Source: Desulfobulbaceae bacterium
GTDB taxonomy: Bacteria; Desulfobacterota; Desulfobulbia; Desulfobulbales; Desulfocapsaceae
Length of the DNA: 36,494 nt
Assembly (NCBI GenBank): GCA_003249645.1
Contig: QKIH01000013.1
Location: 1-36,494, forward strand
Reading direction: 5' to 3'
Both the position numbers and the translations under genes were made by a program. Below, in pieces: positions 16,583 through 26,195 of this stretch (its first letter is position 1; each line of letters opens with the position of its first letter). The notes beneath the pieces are model-generated. The model saw only the letters and a program-made list of their open reading frames with translations. It searched no databases and had not been told where the DNA came from.

Positions 16583-17790
16583 TCAGAGAAACCATCTTTC
16601 TGGCCATAAGAGCCATCAGGCGAAACGTCTTGCGATCCTCCCTGACTATCCTCGGTATTGTCATCGGTGTTGCCGCTGTTATCAGCATGGTCACCGTGGG
16701 AAGCGGGGCGACACAGAAGGTAACAGACGATATTTCAGGTCTCGGCAGCAATATTCTTCATGTTCGAACCGGGCAGGGGATGAGAGGCCCTGGCGGGGCA
16801 AGATCAAGCGCCGATGCCTTTACCATGGAAGATCTTACCGCGATTCGCAACGGTGTTGCCGGTATTGTGGCGGTGGCGCCGAACTCCCAGACCAGCAAAC
16901 AGGCTATCGCCGGAAATTCTAACTGGTCGACCACCGTCATCGGCACAACCAACGATTATCTTCTTGCCAATAACTGGCCGATGAAAGACGGCAGGGAGTT
17001 TTCCGACAATGAAATCAAGGCCGGCGGTGCGGTCTGTCTCATCGGGGAGACGGTTAAAGAGGAAATATTCGGTGATGAGTCGCCCCTTGGCAAGACCATT
17101 AGGCTTGACACCATTGCCTTTAAGATAATCGGCCTGCTCGAGGAGAAAGGTCAGTCAAATTTCGGTCAGGATCAGGATGATGTTGTCATGATTCCGATCA
17201 AGACCCTGCAGCGCCGGATGGCGGGCAATACCGATGTGGATTCCATCATCGTCTCGGTAAAGGATGGGGTTTCCACATCTTCTGTGCAAAGCGGCATAGA
17301 AAGTCTGCTGCGGGAAAGACGCGGCATAAAGCAGGGTGACGATGATGACTTTCATGTGAGAGACATGAAGGAGATTATCGAGACTGTAACGGGAACAACC
17401 ACCGTACTCACTGCTCTTCTCAGTGCAGTGGCAGGCGTCAGTCTGCTGGTCGGCGGTATAGGTATCATGAATATCATGATGGTGTCGGTGACAGAAAGGA
17501 CCAGAGAAATCGGCACAAGGCTTGCCATCGGGGCACTAGAAAATGATGTCCTGCTGCAGTTTCTTGTCGAAGCCGTTGTCTTGACGTCCTTTGGCGGACT
17601 GGCAGGAATCGTCGTCGGATTAAGTGCTGCGGCACTGATCAGCCATATCATCGGGGTGCCCTTTGTCTTTACTCCCGGTATTATCATAACTGCTTTTCTG
17701 GTATCAGCTCTCGTCGGCATGGTTTTCGGTTATTTCCCGGCCAGGAAAGCCGCCTCGATGAATCCGATTGAAGCGCTGCGGTACGAGTAA
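16576..17790 (+). CDS. MacB-type ABC permease (FtsX-like)
   Basis: This 404-residue permease has the MacB layout: one N-terminal membrane helix (SSLTILGIVIGVAAVISMVT), a large periplasmic MacB-PCD domain (about 50-260), and three C-terminal helices of the FtsX domain. Typical motifs are GIGIMNIMMVSVTERTREIG, AIGA, and a C-terminus in ARKAASMNPIEALRYE. It acts as a mechanotransmission transporter with the separate ATPase, the MacA-like adaptor and the lipoprotein channel. The substrate (macrolide, peptide, lipid or siderophore type) cannot be told from sequence. It is the last gene of the pump operon. Confidence 0.92.
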   Translation: MLIRETIFLAIRAIRRNVLRSSLTILGIVIGVAAVISMVTVGSGATQKVTDDISGLGSNILHVRTGQGMRGPGGARSSADAFTMEDLTAIRNGVAGIVAVAPNSQTSKQAIAGNSNWSTTVIGTTNDYLLANNWPMKDGREFSDNEIKAGGAVCLIGETVKEEIFGDESPLGKTIRLDTIAFKIIGLLEEKGQSNFGQDQDDVVMIPIKTLQRRMAGNTDVDSIIVSVKDGVSTSSVQSGIESLLRERRGIKQGDDDDFHVRDMKEIIETVTGTTTVLTALLSAVAGVSLLVGGIGIMNIMMVSVTERTREIGTRLAIGALENDVLLQFLVEAVVLTSFGGLAGIVVGLSAAALISHIIGVPFVFTPGIIITAFLVSALVGMVFGYFPARKAASMNPIEALRYE

Positions 17791-17859
17791 AGTGAAAATT
17801 GTCTGTTGTTCGGAATTTTAACCAACCGAAGTATAATATATCAACCTTAGGACATTACT

Positions 17860-18390
17860 ATGAAATTTAAGCCAGTGAGACACTGTGGGGCTCTTCTTGT
17901 TTTTTCTCTTTTGATTGTGGCTCCATCCCTATCGAGTGCCGGGCCTGCTCCGGATGTTTTCCAGCGTGCAGACAGAAATGGTGACGGCGTAATCGATCCC
18001 TCCGAATTTCCGGGAGACAAAGCCAAGTTCAAAGCACTTGATACCAATCATGATGGTCGCTTAAGCCGTGAAGAGTTAAGGCCGATGATCGAGGAAGCCT
18101 CAAATCGGACAGGCAAGATCTCTGCAGCGGATCCAAACGGATCTGGAAATCATGGACCTTCGAAAGACGGCGGCGGCTTTGGCGGCCCTGGGGGTGGTCC
18201 TGGCGGAAAGAATGGCGGCGGTCACGGCTTTGAGCAGGATGACGCCAATCATGACGGCAAGGTCTCCCGTAAGGAATTCAGCGGTCCGGCAGATCTCTTC
18301 GATAAACTCGATGCCAATCATGACGGTTATATAACCAAAGATGAGGCAAAAGCTCCGGGACAGGGACCATCAGGTCCACCACGGCAATAA
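17860..18390 (+). CDS. Secreted EF-hand protein
   Basis: This 176-residue protein has a signal peptide (residues 1 to about 27, ending SLSSAG). It has four EF-hand loops, starting at D38 (DRNGDGVIDPSE), D61 (DTNHDGRLSREE), D128 (DANHDGKVSRKE) and D151 (DANHDGYITKDE). The two pairs are separated by a Gly-rich linker (about 103-124). It should bind Ca2+ in the periplasm or outside the cell. Its own promoter is likely: TATAAT lies upstream, with TTCGGA 17 bp before it, and AGGA precedes the ATG. It lies 69 nt after the pump operon on the same strand, so a link with envelope stress is possible but unproven. Confidence 0.87.
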   Translation: MKFKPVRHCGALLVFSLLIVAPSLSSAGPAPDVFQRADRNGDGVIDPSEFPGDKAKFKALDTNHDGRLSREELRPMIEEASNRTGKISAADPNGSGNHGPSKDGGGFGGPGGGPGGKNGGGHGFEQDDANHDGKVSRKEFSGPADLFDKLDANHDGYITKDEAKAPGQGPSGPPRQ

Positions 18391-18723
18391 TAATACAGAA
18401 AAAGCATCGCACCACCTGTCTTGGGTGGTGCGGCAATGCCGTATGCTTTCCAAGGCTGTTTGAAATCTGGGAAACAGATACGACACCGGTTATTTCATCT
18501 GTACCGTATCAGGACGTATTTTTATAAAACCATTTTGTTGACTGCCTGATACAGTCAGGCCAATGAGTGGTAACATCTCAGTTTCGCCGCAGAAACCCTT
18601 CTTCTCGCCGTTCCTCATCAAAAACTAACATTCCCTTAACAGAAATTTTTAACTCTTCAAATATACTCTGTCAGTTTTGTTTGCAGGTGCGATTTTGAAA
18701 AAAAACTTGATGGAGCAGGAAGA
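18391..18723. other. Intergenic region before the chemoreceptor
   Basis: A 9-bp hairpin (18408-18416 with 18424-18432, CGCACCACC/GGTGGTGCG) follows the EF-hand gene and may be its terminator, though no T-run follows. A longer-range pair, GTATCAGG (near 18507) with CCTGATAC (near 18545), is also present. I see no gene and no clear sigma-28-type promoter ahead of the chemoreceptor. Confidence 0.5.
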
Positions 18724-20754
18724 ATGTTAGGGAAAATAAAGAGTCTGAAGTACACAACGCTAATGTACAGCATTGTTTTTGTTATATTGATTTTCACTAT
18801 CGGCATAATGCTGATCACCTCAAACAGGGCGTCGACCGGGGGGCTGTTCGATCTTGGCGACGACGCCATCCAGACATTGCACACATCAATGTATAACAAT
18901 CTTAATGCATTGAATGAGGAAGTACTCAAGAAGCTGAAAGGTGATCTGCAGATATTGAACTACAAAATGACGGCCGAGGAAGGCGCACCGTATATCGATC
19001 ACACCAACACCGTTAAAATCGGTGAGATGACAGTCCCGGTTATGAGGGAAGGGGCAGACCCTGTTTATACGGATATCGAGCTCGTCGATACACTTACAAA
19101 AGATACTGGCGCCCAGGCGACCATCTTTCAGCTGGTCGACAATCAATTGCTGCGCATCGCCACCTCCGTTATCAAGGAGGACGGCACCAGGGCAACCGGT
19201 ACTGTGATTACGTCGGATAGTCCTGTTTATAAGGCTATCATGAAAGGGGAGAATTTTTTTGGCAAAGCCTATGTTGTCAATGACTGGTATCTGACTGCCT
19301 ATGCGCCGCTCTATAATGCGAGGAAAGAACTGATAGGGGCTACATTCGTCGGGTCGGTCATGATGAATGATTCTACCCGTGAACTCATATCCAATACGAA
19401 AATGGGTAAAGGGTATTTTTATGTATATACAGAAGCAGGTGAATGTCTGATACATCCGACCTATGGACCGGATGAAAATATTTTTGATCGCATCCCGGAT
19501 TTTAAAACAGCCGGCAGCGGGCTTCTCGAGTACACCTCCTCGTCGGGCCGGGAGATGGTCTCTTTTCATGAGTACTTTCAACCATGGGGCATATGGCTTG
19601 GAATAGAGATAGCCAGAGACGATATGCTTGGCGGGCTTGATAAAAAATTACGAAACCAGGCAGTTGTTGTCGGCCTTATAGCCTTTATTGTCGGTGTTCT
19701 GCTCACCTATGGTCTTGTTCGTCTGATTAATGGTCGCGTGAAAACCATTGCGGATGTGGCAGCCAGAGTCGGCAACGGAGATTATCGGGTTTCCTTCGAC
19801 GTTCAGTCAAAAGATGCCCTTGGCTCTTTATCCAATTCGCTAAATGATATGGTTGCCAGTTCAAATGAGATGCTTACGCAGATTAACGACTCTTCAGAAG
19901 CCTTGGCTGCAGCCGCAACAGAACTGGCTGCGATCGCCGAACAACTGGTAAGCAATGCCGATGAGACAACAACCGTTGCCGATAAGTCGGCAGCCCATGC
20001 AAACCAGGTCTCAGCCAATATGGTATCAATTGCTGCCGCGTCTGAAGAATCGGCAACCAACCTGAACATGATAGCAAGTGCAACAGAGGAGATGGGGGCA
20101 ACCATTAAAGAAATTGCAGAAAACAGCTCCAGAGCGAGCAATACGACCCTGCAGGCTGTTGAAACCTCGCGTCGTTCTCAGGCAGCAGTGACCTCGCTCG
20201 GGACTGCTGCAGAATCTATTGGAAAAATCACCGAAACCATAACAGAGATTTCTGATCAGACAAATCTGCTTGCATTAAATGCAACAATTGAAGCGGCCAG
20301 AGCCGGAGAGGCTGGCAAGGGCTTTGCCGTTGTTGCAAACGAGATTAAGGAGCTTGCAAAACAGACCGCAGCGGCAACCGGTGATATCAGAAATGCCATT
20401 AATGCCATCCAGACCCAGACAGACACGACAATAGGTGATATCAACGAAATTTCTGATGTCATTACCGAAGTGAACGAAATTGTACAGGGGATAGTTTCAG
20501 CTGTTGAAGAGCAGTCCATTACCACCAACGAGATTGTTCAAAATGTAAATCAGGCCTCTCTTGGTATTTCAGACGTAAATGAGAATATTGCAAGCAGCAG
20601 TGCCATGACACACGAAGTATCCGACGGTGTCGGTCAGGTCAAGGAGAGATCGGTCAATGTCAAGGCATCCAGCAGTCATGTCCGGACAGCTGCTGATAAT
20701 CTGTCGCATTTAGCAGGAAATCTTTCAATGCTGGTTTCAAAATTTAAGATTTAA
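18724..20754 (+). CDS. Methyl-accepting chemotaxis protein with periplasmic Cache domain
   Basis: This 676-residue transmembrane chemoreceptor has a first membrane helix at about residues 13-32 and a periplasmic ligand domain to about 308. The ligand domain has Cache_3/Cache_2-type sequence ([43 protein letters not shown]). A second membrane helix ([19 protein letters not shown]), a HAMP domain and the signalling hairpin follow. The conserved tip [20 protein letters not shown] lies near residues 510-530. It should report a small ligand to CheA/CheW; no che genes are in the window. There is no C-terminal CheR-docking pentapeptide. The start follows GGAGCAGGAAGA. Confidence 0.93.
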   Translation: MLGKIKSLKYTTLMYSIVFVILIFTIGIMLITSNRASTGGLFDLGDDAIQTLHTSMYNNLNALNEEVLKKLKGDLQILNYKMTAEEGAPYIDHTNTVKIGEMTVPVMREGADPVYTDIELVDTLTKDTGAQATIFQLVDNQLLRIATSVIKEDGTRATGTVITSDSPVYKAIMKGENFFGKAYVVNDWYLTAYAPLYNARKELIGATFVGSVMMNDSTRELISNTKMGKGYFYVYTEAGECLIHPTYGPDENIFDRIPDFKTAGSGLLEYTSSSGREMVSFHEYFQPWGIWLGIEIARDDMLGGLDKKLRNQAVVVGLIAFIVGVLLTYGLVRLINGRVKTIADVAARVGNGDYRVSFDVQSKDALGSLSNSLNDMVASSNEMLTQINDSSEALAAAATELAAIAEQLVSNADETTTVADKSAAHANQVSANMVSIAAASEESATNLNMIASATEEMGATIKEIAENSSRASNTTLQAVETSRRSQAAVTSLGTAAESIGKITETITEISDQTNLLALNATIEAARAGEAGKGFAVVANEIKELAKQTAAATGDIRNAINAIQTQTDTTIGDINEISDVITEVNEIVQGIVSAVEEQSITTNEIVQNVNQASLGISDVNENIASSSAMTHEVSDGVGQVKERSVNVKASSSHVRTAADNLSHLAGNLSMLVSKFKI

Positions 20755-21059
20755 AACGTTTGAGCCGCCGCACTGCTGGGAGAATCGTGCGGTGGCTCTT
20801 CGGATAAGTAATCGCTCTTCTTGGGGCTCGAATATGTCTCTGGCCTATATTTCTATCCATAAGCGGTGATAGCCGTATCGTTTAATTTCATTGTATTCCA
20901 CAGTTGTTGCTTCAGCAAAATTGGGGTCCTGCAGCACCTTTTCTCTGTAATGACCGCATGCGGTCTATTTTCTCCTTACAATATCGAACTTCACCGCGAT
21001 ATAATACAGTATGAAGAGAGCTTCTCTTTAACTAACTGATTTAAACGTGGAGATGTGGC
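20755..21059. other. Intergenic region with a terminator-like hairpin
   Basis: The arms 20762-20773 (GAGCCGCCGCAC) and 20787-20798 (GTGCGGTGGCTC) form a 12-bp stem with one mispaired or wobble position just after the chemoreceptor stop, a likely terminator without a long T-run. The remainder shows no gene. A short inverted repeat (AAGAGAGCTTCTCTT, near 21014-21028) lies 30 to 45 bp before the next start. Confidence 0.5.
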
Positions 21060-23321
21060 ATGTTAAAGTCGCACAGCAGCATATGCGAGGCCGTTCTTAA
21101 TACTTTCGATGAAGCCGCTGTAATCTGGGATGATGCGGGGAAGGTTCAGCTTGCCAATACGACAGCCTGTTTTCAATTCGGCTATTCTTTAGCAGAACTT
21201 GCCCAACTGAACTTTGATCAGCTTCATGTTGAGGAAGGACAGGAAAATTTTACGAAGCTCTTTCAGCTGGTTGAGGAAACCGGCTCCCTTACGCGTCAGA
21301 TGCAGCTATGCTGCAAGGATGGCAGTGTTCAGCCTTTTACGATGAAGGTCACTGGAATTGAATGGAATAACCGGGCCGGAATGGTTGCCGTTTACAGTCT
21401 GTCCACCAGTGAGGCAGGAATAAAACTGTTACGGGAAAGTGAAGACCGGTTTCGTGCCTTAACTGACTCAACCCAGGATGCTATTCTGATTATGGATGAG
21501 CAGGGGCGTATCTCATTCTGGAACCCTGCTGCCGAGATGATTTTCGGCTATAAACGGGAAGAGGCAATAGGCAAAGGTCTGCACCGGCTGCTTGCTCCGC
21601 AGCGCTATCACAGTGCCCATCAGGAGGCCTTTGCGCATTTCTTGAAAACCGGTCAAGGCAAGGCAATCAATAGTATACTTGAACTCGAGGCCATACACCG
21701 GGATGGCCATGAAATAGCAATTGAACTCTCTCTCTCTAAATTTGAAAAGGTCGGTAAATATCACACAATCGGCATCATCCATGATATTACCGAACGGAAG
21801 AAATCTGAGGAAAAGCTCCGGGAAAGTGAATCCAGGTTCAGGGCCCTGCATAATGCCTCCTTTGGCGGCATAGCTATCCATGATCGTGGGATAATTCTTG
21901 ATTGCAATCAGGGATTGTCAGAGATGACCGGATTTTCTGAGGACGAGCTGATCGGAATGGATGGTGTTCTTCTGATTGCGCCGGAATGGCGCCAGATGAT
22001 AAGGGATCATATTGCCTCCGGCTTTGAATCTTCGTATGAGGCGGAGGGTATACGAAAGGATAGCTCCAGATATCCGCTCTATCTGCGCGGCTCGAATGTT
22101 CCGTATAAAGGGCGGCAGGTTCGGGTGACTGAATTCAGGGATATCAGTGAACAGAAACTTCTAGAGGCCAAGCTGGTTCAGGCCCAGAAGATGGAAGCCA
22201 TAGGAACCCTTGCAGGTGGTATAGCCCACGATTTCAATAATATACTGGCTGGTGTTCTTGGCTATGTCGACTTGTCTTCCAGAGTTACTCCCGAGTCCTC
22301 TCCGGCAGGGCCCTTTCTGAGCAAGGCCCTGAAAGGGCTGAAACGGGCAGCAGCTCTTGTTAAGCAGATTCTTGCATTCAGCCGTTTTTCGGAGGCTCAG
22401 TTGGAGATAGTACAGCTGACACCGCTTATTGAAGAAGTAGTCAAGCTTCTGCAGCCGACACTCCCGCCTAATATTTCAATAGAGCAGAAAATTTCCCCGG
22501 ATGTTCTGGCAGTAAGGGCAGATTCAACCCAGCTTCACCAGATTCTCATGAATCTTTCAACCAACGCTTTTCACGCAATGGAAGAAGACGGCGGTATCCT
22601 CTCAATATCCCTTGAGAATGCCGAGCTCAGTGCCATGGATGTCCAGGGGCATCTGGGAGTCAGGCCAGGCCGTTATGTTAAGATCTCGATCGGAGATACC
22701 GGGCCGGGAATTCCCTCTGAAGTCCTTGATCGCATATTTGATCCGTATTTTACCACGAAAACAGTCGGTAAGGGTTCAGGCTTGGGGCTTGCCATTGTCC
22801 ATGGCATCATCAAGAACTATGGAGGTCATATCGCGGTTGAAAGTTTTCAGGGAAAAGGATCTGTTTTTGATGTGTATCTCCCGGCATCAGAAAAAGAGCC
22901 GGAAGAGTTTATTGAGGACAAGAATCTTGTTCCTGTAGAAGGAAATGAGCGTATTCTCTTTGTTGATGATGAGGAAATCGTTGCTGATATGGGGAAGTCC
23001 ATTCTGGAACACCTCGGCTATAGGGTCACCGTCTATACCAGCAGTGACATGGGGCTGGCAGCATTCAAAGATGATCCATCACTATATGATCTTGTTATTA
23101 CCGATCAGACCATGCCAGAAATAACCGGTGCTGAGCTCGCCGAAAAAGTGTTGGAGATTCGTGCCGACATCCCGATAATACTCTGTACCGGTTACAGTTC
23201 GACCATGTCGGAAGAAAAGGCCAGGGAACTTGGCATCAGCGGATTTGCAATGAAACCGCTGTCACTTAATGATCTGTCTGCTATTGTCAGGCAGGTGCTT
23301 GATAATAAAAAAGCGTCATAA
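21060..23321 (+). CDS. Soluble PAS hybrid histidine kinase with C-terminal receiver
   Basis: This 753-residue protein has no membrane segment. In order it has three PAS domains (about 1-120, 125-255 and 260-380), HisKA (H390 in GIAHDFNNIL), HATPase (GDTGPGIP, GKGSGLGLAIVHGI) and a receiver domain (about 630-750, acceptor D682 in DLVITDQTMPE). The HDFNN type of H-box is common in the soluble hybrid kinases of Desulfobacterota. The receiver probably tunes the kinase or passes phosphate onward. No response regulator lies next to it, so the output is unknown. It stands alone between the chemoreceptor and the barrel protein. The start has GGAG upstream. Confidence 0.92.
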   Translation: MLKSHSSICEAVLNTFDEAAVIWDDAGKVQLANTTACFQFGYSLAELAQLNFDQLHVEEGQENFTKLFQLVEETGSLTRQMQLCCKDGSVQPFTMKVTGIEWNNRAGMVAVYSLSTSEAGIKLLRESEDRFRALTDSTQDAILIMDEQGRISFWNPAAEMIFGYKREEAIGKGLHRLLAPQRYHSAHQEAFAHFLKTGQGKAINSILELEAIHRDGHEIAIELSLSKFEKVGKYHTIGIIHDITERKKSEEKLRESESRFRALHNASFGGIAIHDRGIILDCNQGLSEMTGFSEDELIGMDGVLLIAPEWRQMIRDHIASGFESSYEAEGIRKDSSRYPLYLRGSNVPYKGRQVRVTEFRDISEQKLLEAKLVQAQKMEAIGTLAGGIAHDFNNILAGVLGYVDLSSRVTPESSPAGPFLSKALKGLKRAAALVKQILAFSRFSEAQLEIVQLTPLIEEVVKLLQPTLPPNISIEQKISPDVLAVRADSTQLHQILMNLSTNAFHAMEEDGGILSISLENAELSAMDVQGHLGVRPGRYVKISIGDTGPGIPSEVLDRIFDPYFTTKTVGKGSGLGLAIVHGIIKNYGGHIAVESFQGKGSVFDVYLPASEKEPEEFIEDKNLVPVEGNERILFVDDEEIVADMGKSILEHLGYRVTVYTSSDMGLAAFKDDPSLYDLVITDQTMPEITGAELAEKVLEIRADIPIILCTGYSSTMSEEKARELGISGFAMKPLSLNDLSAIVRQVLDNKKAS

Positions 23322-23623
23322 AAAAAACAGGCTTTCAAAAAGGATATCCGCCATCTTCTTTCTGTCTTGTCCGTGTCGAAGCTCCTGATATAAATTGGCT
23401 TGCTGTCTTCTCCATAATTCAGTGAGCCCGGCTCGTTCAGGCACAGCATTTATGGAACACCCCAATATTAATTGATTTTATGCAATGTCAGCAGTTATCA
23501 GTAGAGAAAACTCAACAATGCAGTTAGGATGAATCCAGGTGGATCGGGAATGCTTCAAATAATAACTCTGATCCGGATGTTATGAGAGCTTGCTTCTTAT
23601 TAAAACAGTCATGAGGGTGTGGC
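23322..23623. other. Intergenic region with no feature recognised
   Basis: About 300 bp lie between the hybrid kinase and the outer-membrane barrel gene. Only short frames are present. I see no convincing hairpin, promoter or repeat, apart from a run of As directly after the kinase stop. Confidence 0.4.
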
Positions 23624-24949
23624 ATGTCATATCTTAACGCGAATATTATTTCCTTTTCGATCATGGTTGCAGTTCTTTTTTTTCCGCTGGACGAAGTCCA
23701 TGCCAGGGCTCGCGCAACGGTCAAACAGGTATCCATACGAGCTGAAAATACCAGAGAAAACGGCCAGGAAATGCTGGTTCTGCCATACGCTTTTGCTGCT
23801 GATTCCATGGGAACAGTTGTTGGTGTCGGCGGCGGTGTTAAGGGTTTTTTTCAGGAACAACTCCTGATTGGCGGTACGGTTTACGGCAGCGTCAACGATG
23901 ATACATACGGCCTTATTCTCGGAGCCTGGGATCTAAAACCCATCTGGTCCGACAGGCTCTATTTCTCTGCTGTCGGTGCGTATGGGCACTATCCCAGACA
24001 ACGCGTCTATGCAGATTATGTCAATTATGAAGGCCAGGTTCGACCCGGAAGCAACCAGTCCGACAAGGATGATTATGTGGAGGCCGGGGGCGAAAACAAC
24101 TGGTCTGATTTCAAGTTCGAGTATGTTCTGCCCATTGGCGCGATGAAGAGCAGAGGGGTTGCCGAATATCATCTGCGCGGCGGTATGCTTGAAGACGGAT
24201 CCACCGAAGGTGAGCGCTGGAACCCTTTGGAAGGCGGAGTGACAACGGTTATGATACGACAGTATAACCAGTTCGAAAGCTTTGACACCGAGTACGGCAC
24301 TTTCGAAAGGCCGATTCATCCGATTGAGATCGGCATAGGATATAACAATACTGATTATCCTCTCAACCCGTCAACCGGCAGTAACCAGTACCTTGGCTTA
24401 AAGCATGACTTTGGTTGGGGCGAGGCGGTAACGGAATGGACTTTTTTTGAATTTGAAGCAAGCAAGTATTTTTCCTTCGGCGAGAGCAATCTTGCAAAGC
24501 AGCGGGTCGCAGCGCTTAATATATGGACAGGTGACGCCTTGTCCTGGGATGAGCAGGTTGGTGATGACGGTCAGGTTACAATTGAAGGGAATCCGCCTCA
24601 ATATGACGGTGCAACGCTTGGCGGTTTTTACCGGATGCGGGCTTATCCGTCACGACGATTCCATGACCGCTCTGTTATTTATACGACGGCGGAATACAGG
24701 TATACGCCTTATTGGAATCCGCTTGGTGAATTGGCCCTGTTTCGCTGGCTGAATATGGACTGGTGGCAGTTTGTCGGTTTTGCTGAAACAGGACGGGTGG
24801 CAAACGAGTATGATGAACTGTGGCGTGACTGGAAAATTGATGCCGGTGTCGGGCTTAGAGCGATGATGGCAGGTGGTGTGATTCGTCTTGATCTGGCAGG
24901 ATCAAATGAAGGAACCACAATGACCCTGATGTTTAATCACCCGTTTTAA
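23624..24949 (+). CDS. Outer-membrane beta-barrel, Omp85/surface antigen D15 type, without POTRA
   Basis: This is a 441-residue exported protein with a signal peptide of roughly 28 residues. The mature part is built of amphipathic beta-strands with aromatic girdles and ends in F, like other outer-membrane barrels. The C-terminal half resembles the Omp85 (BamA/TamA) barrel; MRAYPSRRFHDRS at residues 338-350 sits where the conserved RGY/RGF loop motif is found. Here the motif is R-A-Y, a variant. There is no room for POTRA domains, so BamA-like insertase function is unlikely. A small stand-alone D15 barrel is the best call; what it does is unknown. The start follows GAGGGTGTGGC. Confidence 0.75.
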   Translation: MSYLNANIISFSIMVAVLFFPLDEVHARARATVKQVSIRAENTRENGQEMLVLPYAFAADSMGTVVGVGGGVKGFFQEQLLIGGTVYGSVNDDTYGLILGAWDLKPIWSDRLYFSAVGAYGHYPRQRVYADYVNYEGQVRPGSNQSDKDDYVEAGGENNWSDFKFEYVLPIGAMKSRGVAEYHLRGGMLEDGSTEGERWNPLEGGVTTVMIRQYNQFESFDTEYGTFERPIHPIEIGIGYNNTDYPLNPSTGSNQYLGLKHDFGWGEAVTEWTFFEFEASKYFSFGESNLAKQRVAALNIWTGDALSWDEQVGDDGQVTIEGNPPQYDGATLGGFYRMRAYPSRRFHDRSVIYTTAEYRYTPYWNPLGELALFRWLNMDWWQFVGFAETGRVANEYDELWRDWKIDAGVGLRAMMAGGVIRLDLAGSNEGTTMTLMFNHPF

Positions 24950-24965
24950 TGGGTGAAACAAAGAT

Positions 24966-25007
24966 GCCCTCCTGAAGGTAAAAATGGGGGATGACCTTCG
25001 GGAGGGC
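24966..25007. terminator. Bidirectional terminator between the barrel gene and ald
   Basis: The arms 24966-24979 (GCCCTCCTGAAGGT) and 24994-25007 (ACCTTCGGGAGGGC) form a 14-bp stem with one T-G pair and a 14-nt loop. It lies between convergent genes. T-richness after the stem is modest on the minus strand and absent on the plus strand, where A-rich sequence follows. Confidence 0.75.
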
Positions 25008-25052
25008 AGAAAAAAGGCAGAAAGGGATTCTGCCTTGGAGAAAGCGGTCTAA

Positions 25053-26165
25053 TTAAATAAGACTTTCAGGTGCGGTGAATTCAAGATTGAAAGCGTCAGC
25101 TACACCTTTGTAGGTAACCTTGCCGTCAACAATATTCAGACCAGCAAGGATTTCTTTGTTTTCCTGGCATGCGGTTTTCCAGCCCTTGTCTGCAAGCTGC
25201 AGAGCGTATGGCAGAGTAGCGTTTGAAAGTGCCTGGGTTGAGGTTCTTGCAACTGCACCCGGCATGTTGGCAACACAGTAGTGAACAATATTTTCAACAG
25301 TGTAGGTTGGGTGCTCATGGGTGGTTGGGTGAGAGGTCTCAAAACAGCCGCCCTGATCGATAGCCACGTCAACGATTACTGCGCCAGGCTGCATGGTTTT
25401 CAGCATTTCGCGGGTGATAAGCTTAGGTGCTTTCGCGCCCGGTATAAGAACCGCACCGATAACGAGGTCGGCATCTGTTACCAGTTCACGAAGTTTTGCA
25501 GGACTGCTCATGATCGGGAAGCAGTTGGCAGGCATGATTTCGCTTAAGTAACGGAGTCTGTCAAGAGAGGTGTCGAGCAGGTAAACACGGGCACCGAGAC
25601 CGCAGGCAACCTTGGCAGCATTGATACCAACCACACCGCCGCCGATGACCACAACCTTACCCGGAGAAACACCGGTAACGCCGCTGAGCAGAATTCCCAG
25701 ACCGCCATGGGTCATTTCAAGGTATTTTGCACCTTCCTGAACAGCCATACGGCCTGCAACTTCGCTCATCGGAGTCAGAAGAGGCAGGGATCTGTCGCTT
25801 TTCTGGATGGTTTCGTACGCGATATTGACAGAACCTGCTTTGATAAGAGCATTGGTGAGTTCTTCGTTGGCAGCGAGGTGAAGATAGGTGAAAACAATCT
25901 GTCCTTTGCGGATGAGATTATATTCAGAAGGCTGCGGCTCTTTAACGTGCATGACCATCTCAGCTTCCGCATAGACTTCGGCAGGAGTTCCGACGATTTC
26001 TGCGCCGACATTGCGATAAGCTTCATCATCAAAACCGCTGCCGGCACCGGCGTTGGTTTCAACCAGCACCTGATGATTTCTTGCAACCAGTTCTTCTACT
26101 GCGGCTGGAGTCAGACAAACTCTGTTTTCAGCAACTTTAATCTCTTTGAGTATTCCGATTTTCAT
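25053..26165 (-). CDS. ald: Alanine dehydrogenase
   Basis: This is a 370-residue NAD-dependent L-alanine dehydrogenase (alanine + NAD+ to pyruvate + NH4+ + NADH). Catalytic and binding residues are in place: R15, K75 (VKEPQP) and H96 (YLHLA). The Rossmann motif VVVIGGGVVGINAAK follows, then DLVIGAVLIPGAKAPKL and DVAIDQGGCFETSHPTTH. It would let the cell use alanine as a carbon, nitrogen and electron source, or fix ammonia into pyruvate. It lies 30 nt downstream of an Lrp-type gene on the same strand. In several bacteria ald is controlled by such an adjacent Lrp/AsnC activator, and the same is inferred here. GAGAGGG precedes the ATG. Confidence 0.96.
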   Translation of the reverse strand: MKIGILKEIKVAENRVCLTPAAVEELVARNHQVLVETNAGAGSGFDDEAYRNVGAEIVGTPAEVYAEAEMVMHVKEPQPSEYNLIRKGQIVFTYLHLAANEELTNALIKAGSVNIAYETIQKSDRSLPLLTPMSEVAGRMAVQEGAKYLEMTHGGLGILLSGVTGVSPGKVVVIGGGVVGINAAKVACGLGARVYLLDTSLDRLRYLSEIMPANCFPIMSSPAKLRELVTDADLVIGAVLIPGAKAPKLITREMLKTMQPGAVIVDVAIDQGGCFETSHPTTHEHPTYTVENIVHYCVANMPGAVARTSTQALSNATLPYALQLADKGWKTACQENKEILAGLNIVDGKVTYKGVADAFNLEFTAPESLI

Positions 26166-26195
26166 AACGCGTACCCTCTCAATCAGGATGTTTTT

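Noticed and set aside
18886..19581. Minus-strand open frame of 231 codons opposite the chemoreceptor
   Set aside because: It is antisense to the Cache domain, and its composition is that of a shadow frame.
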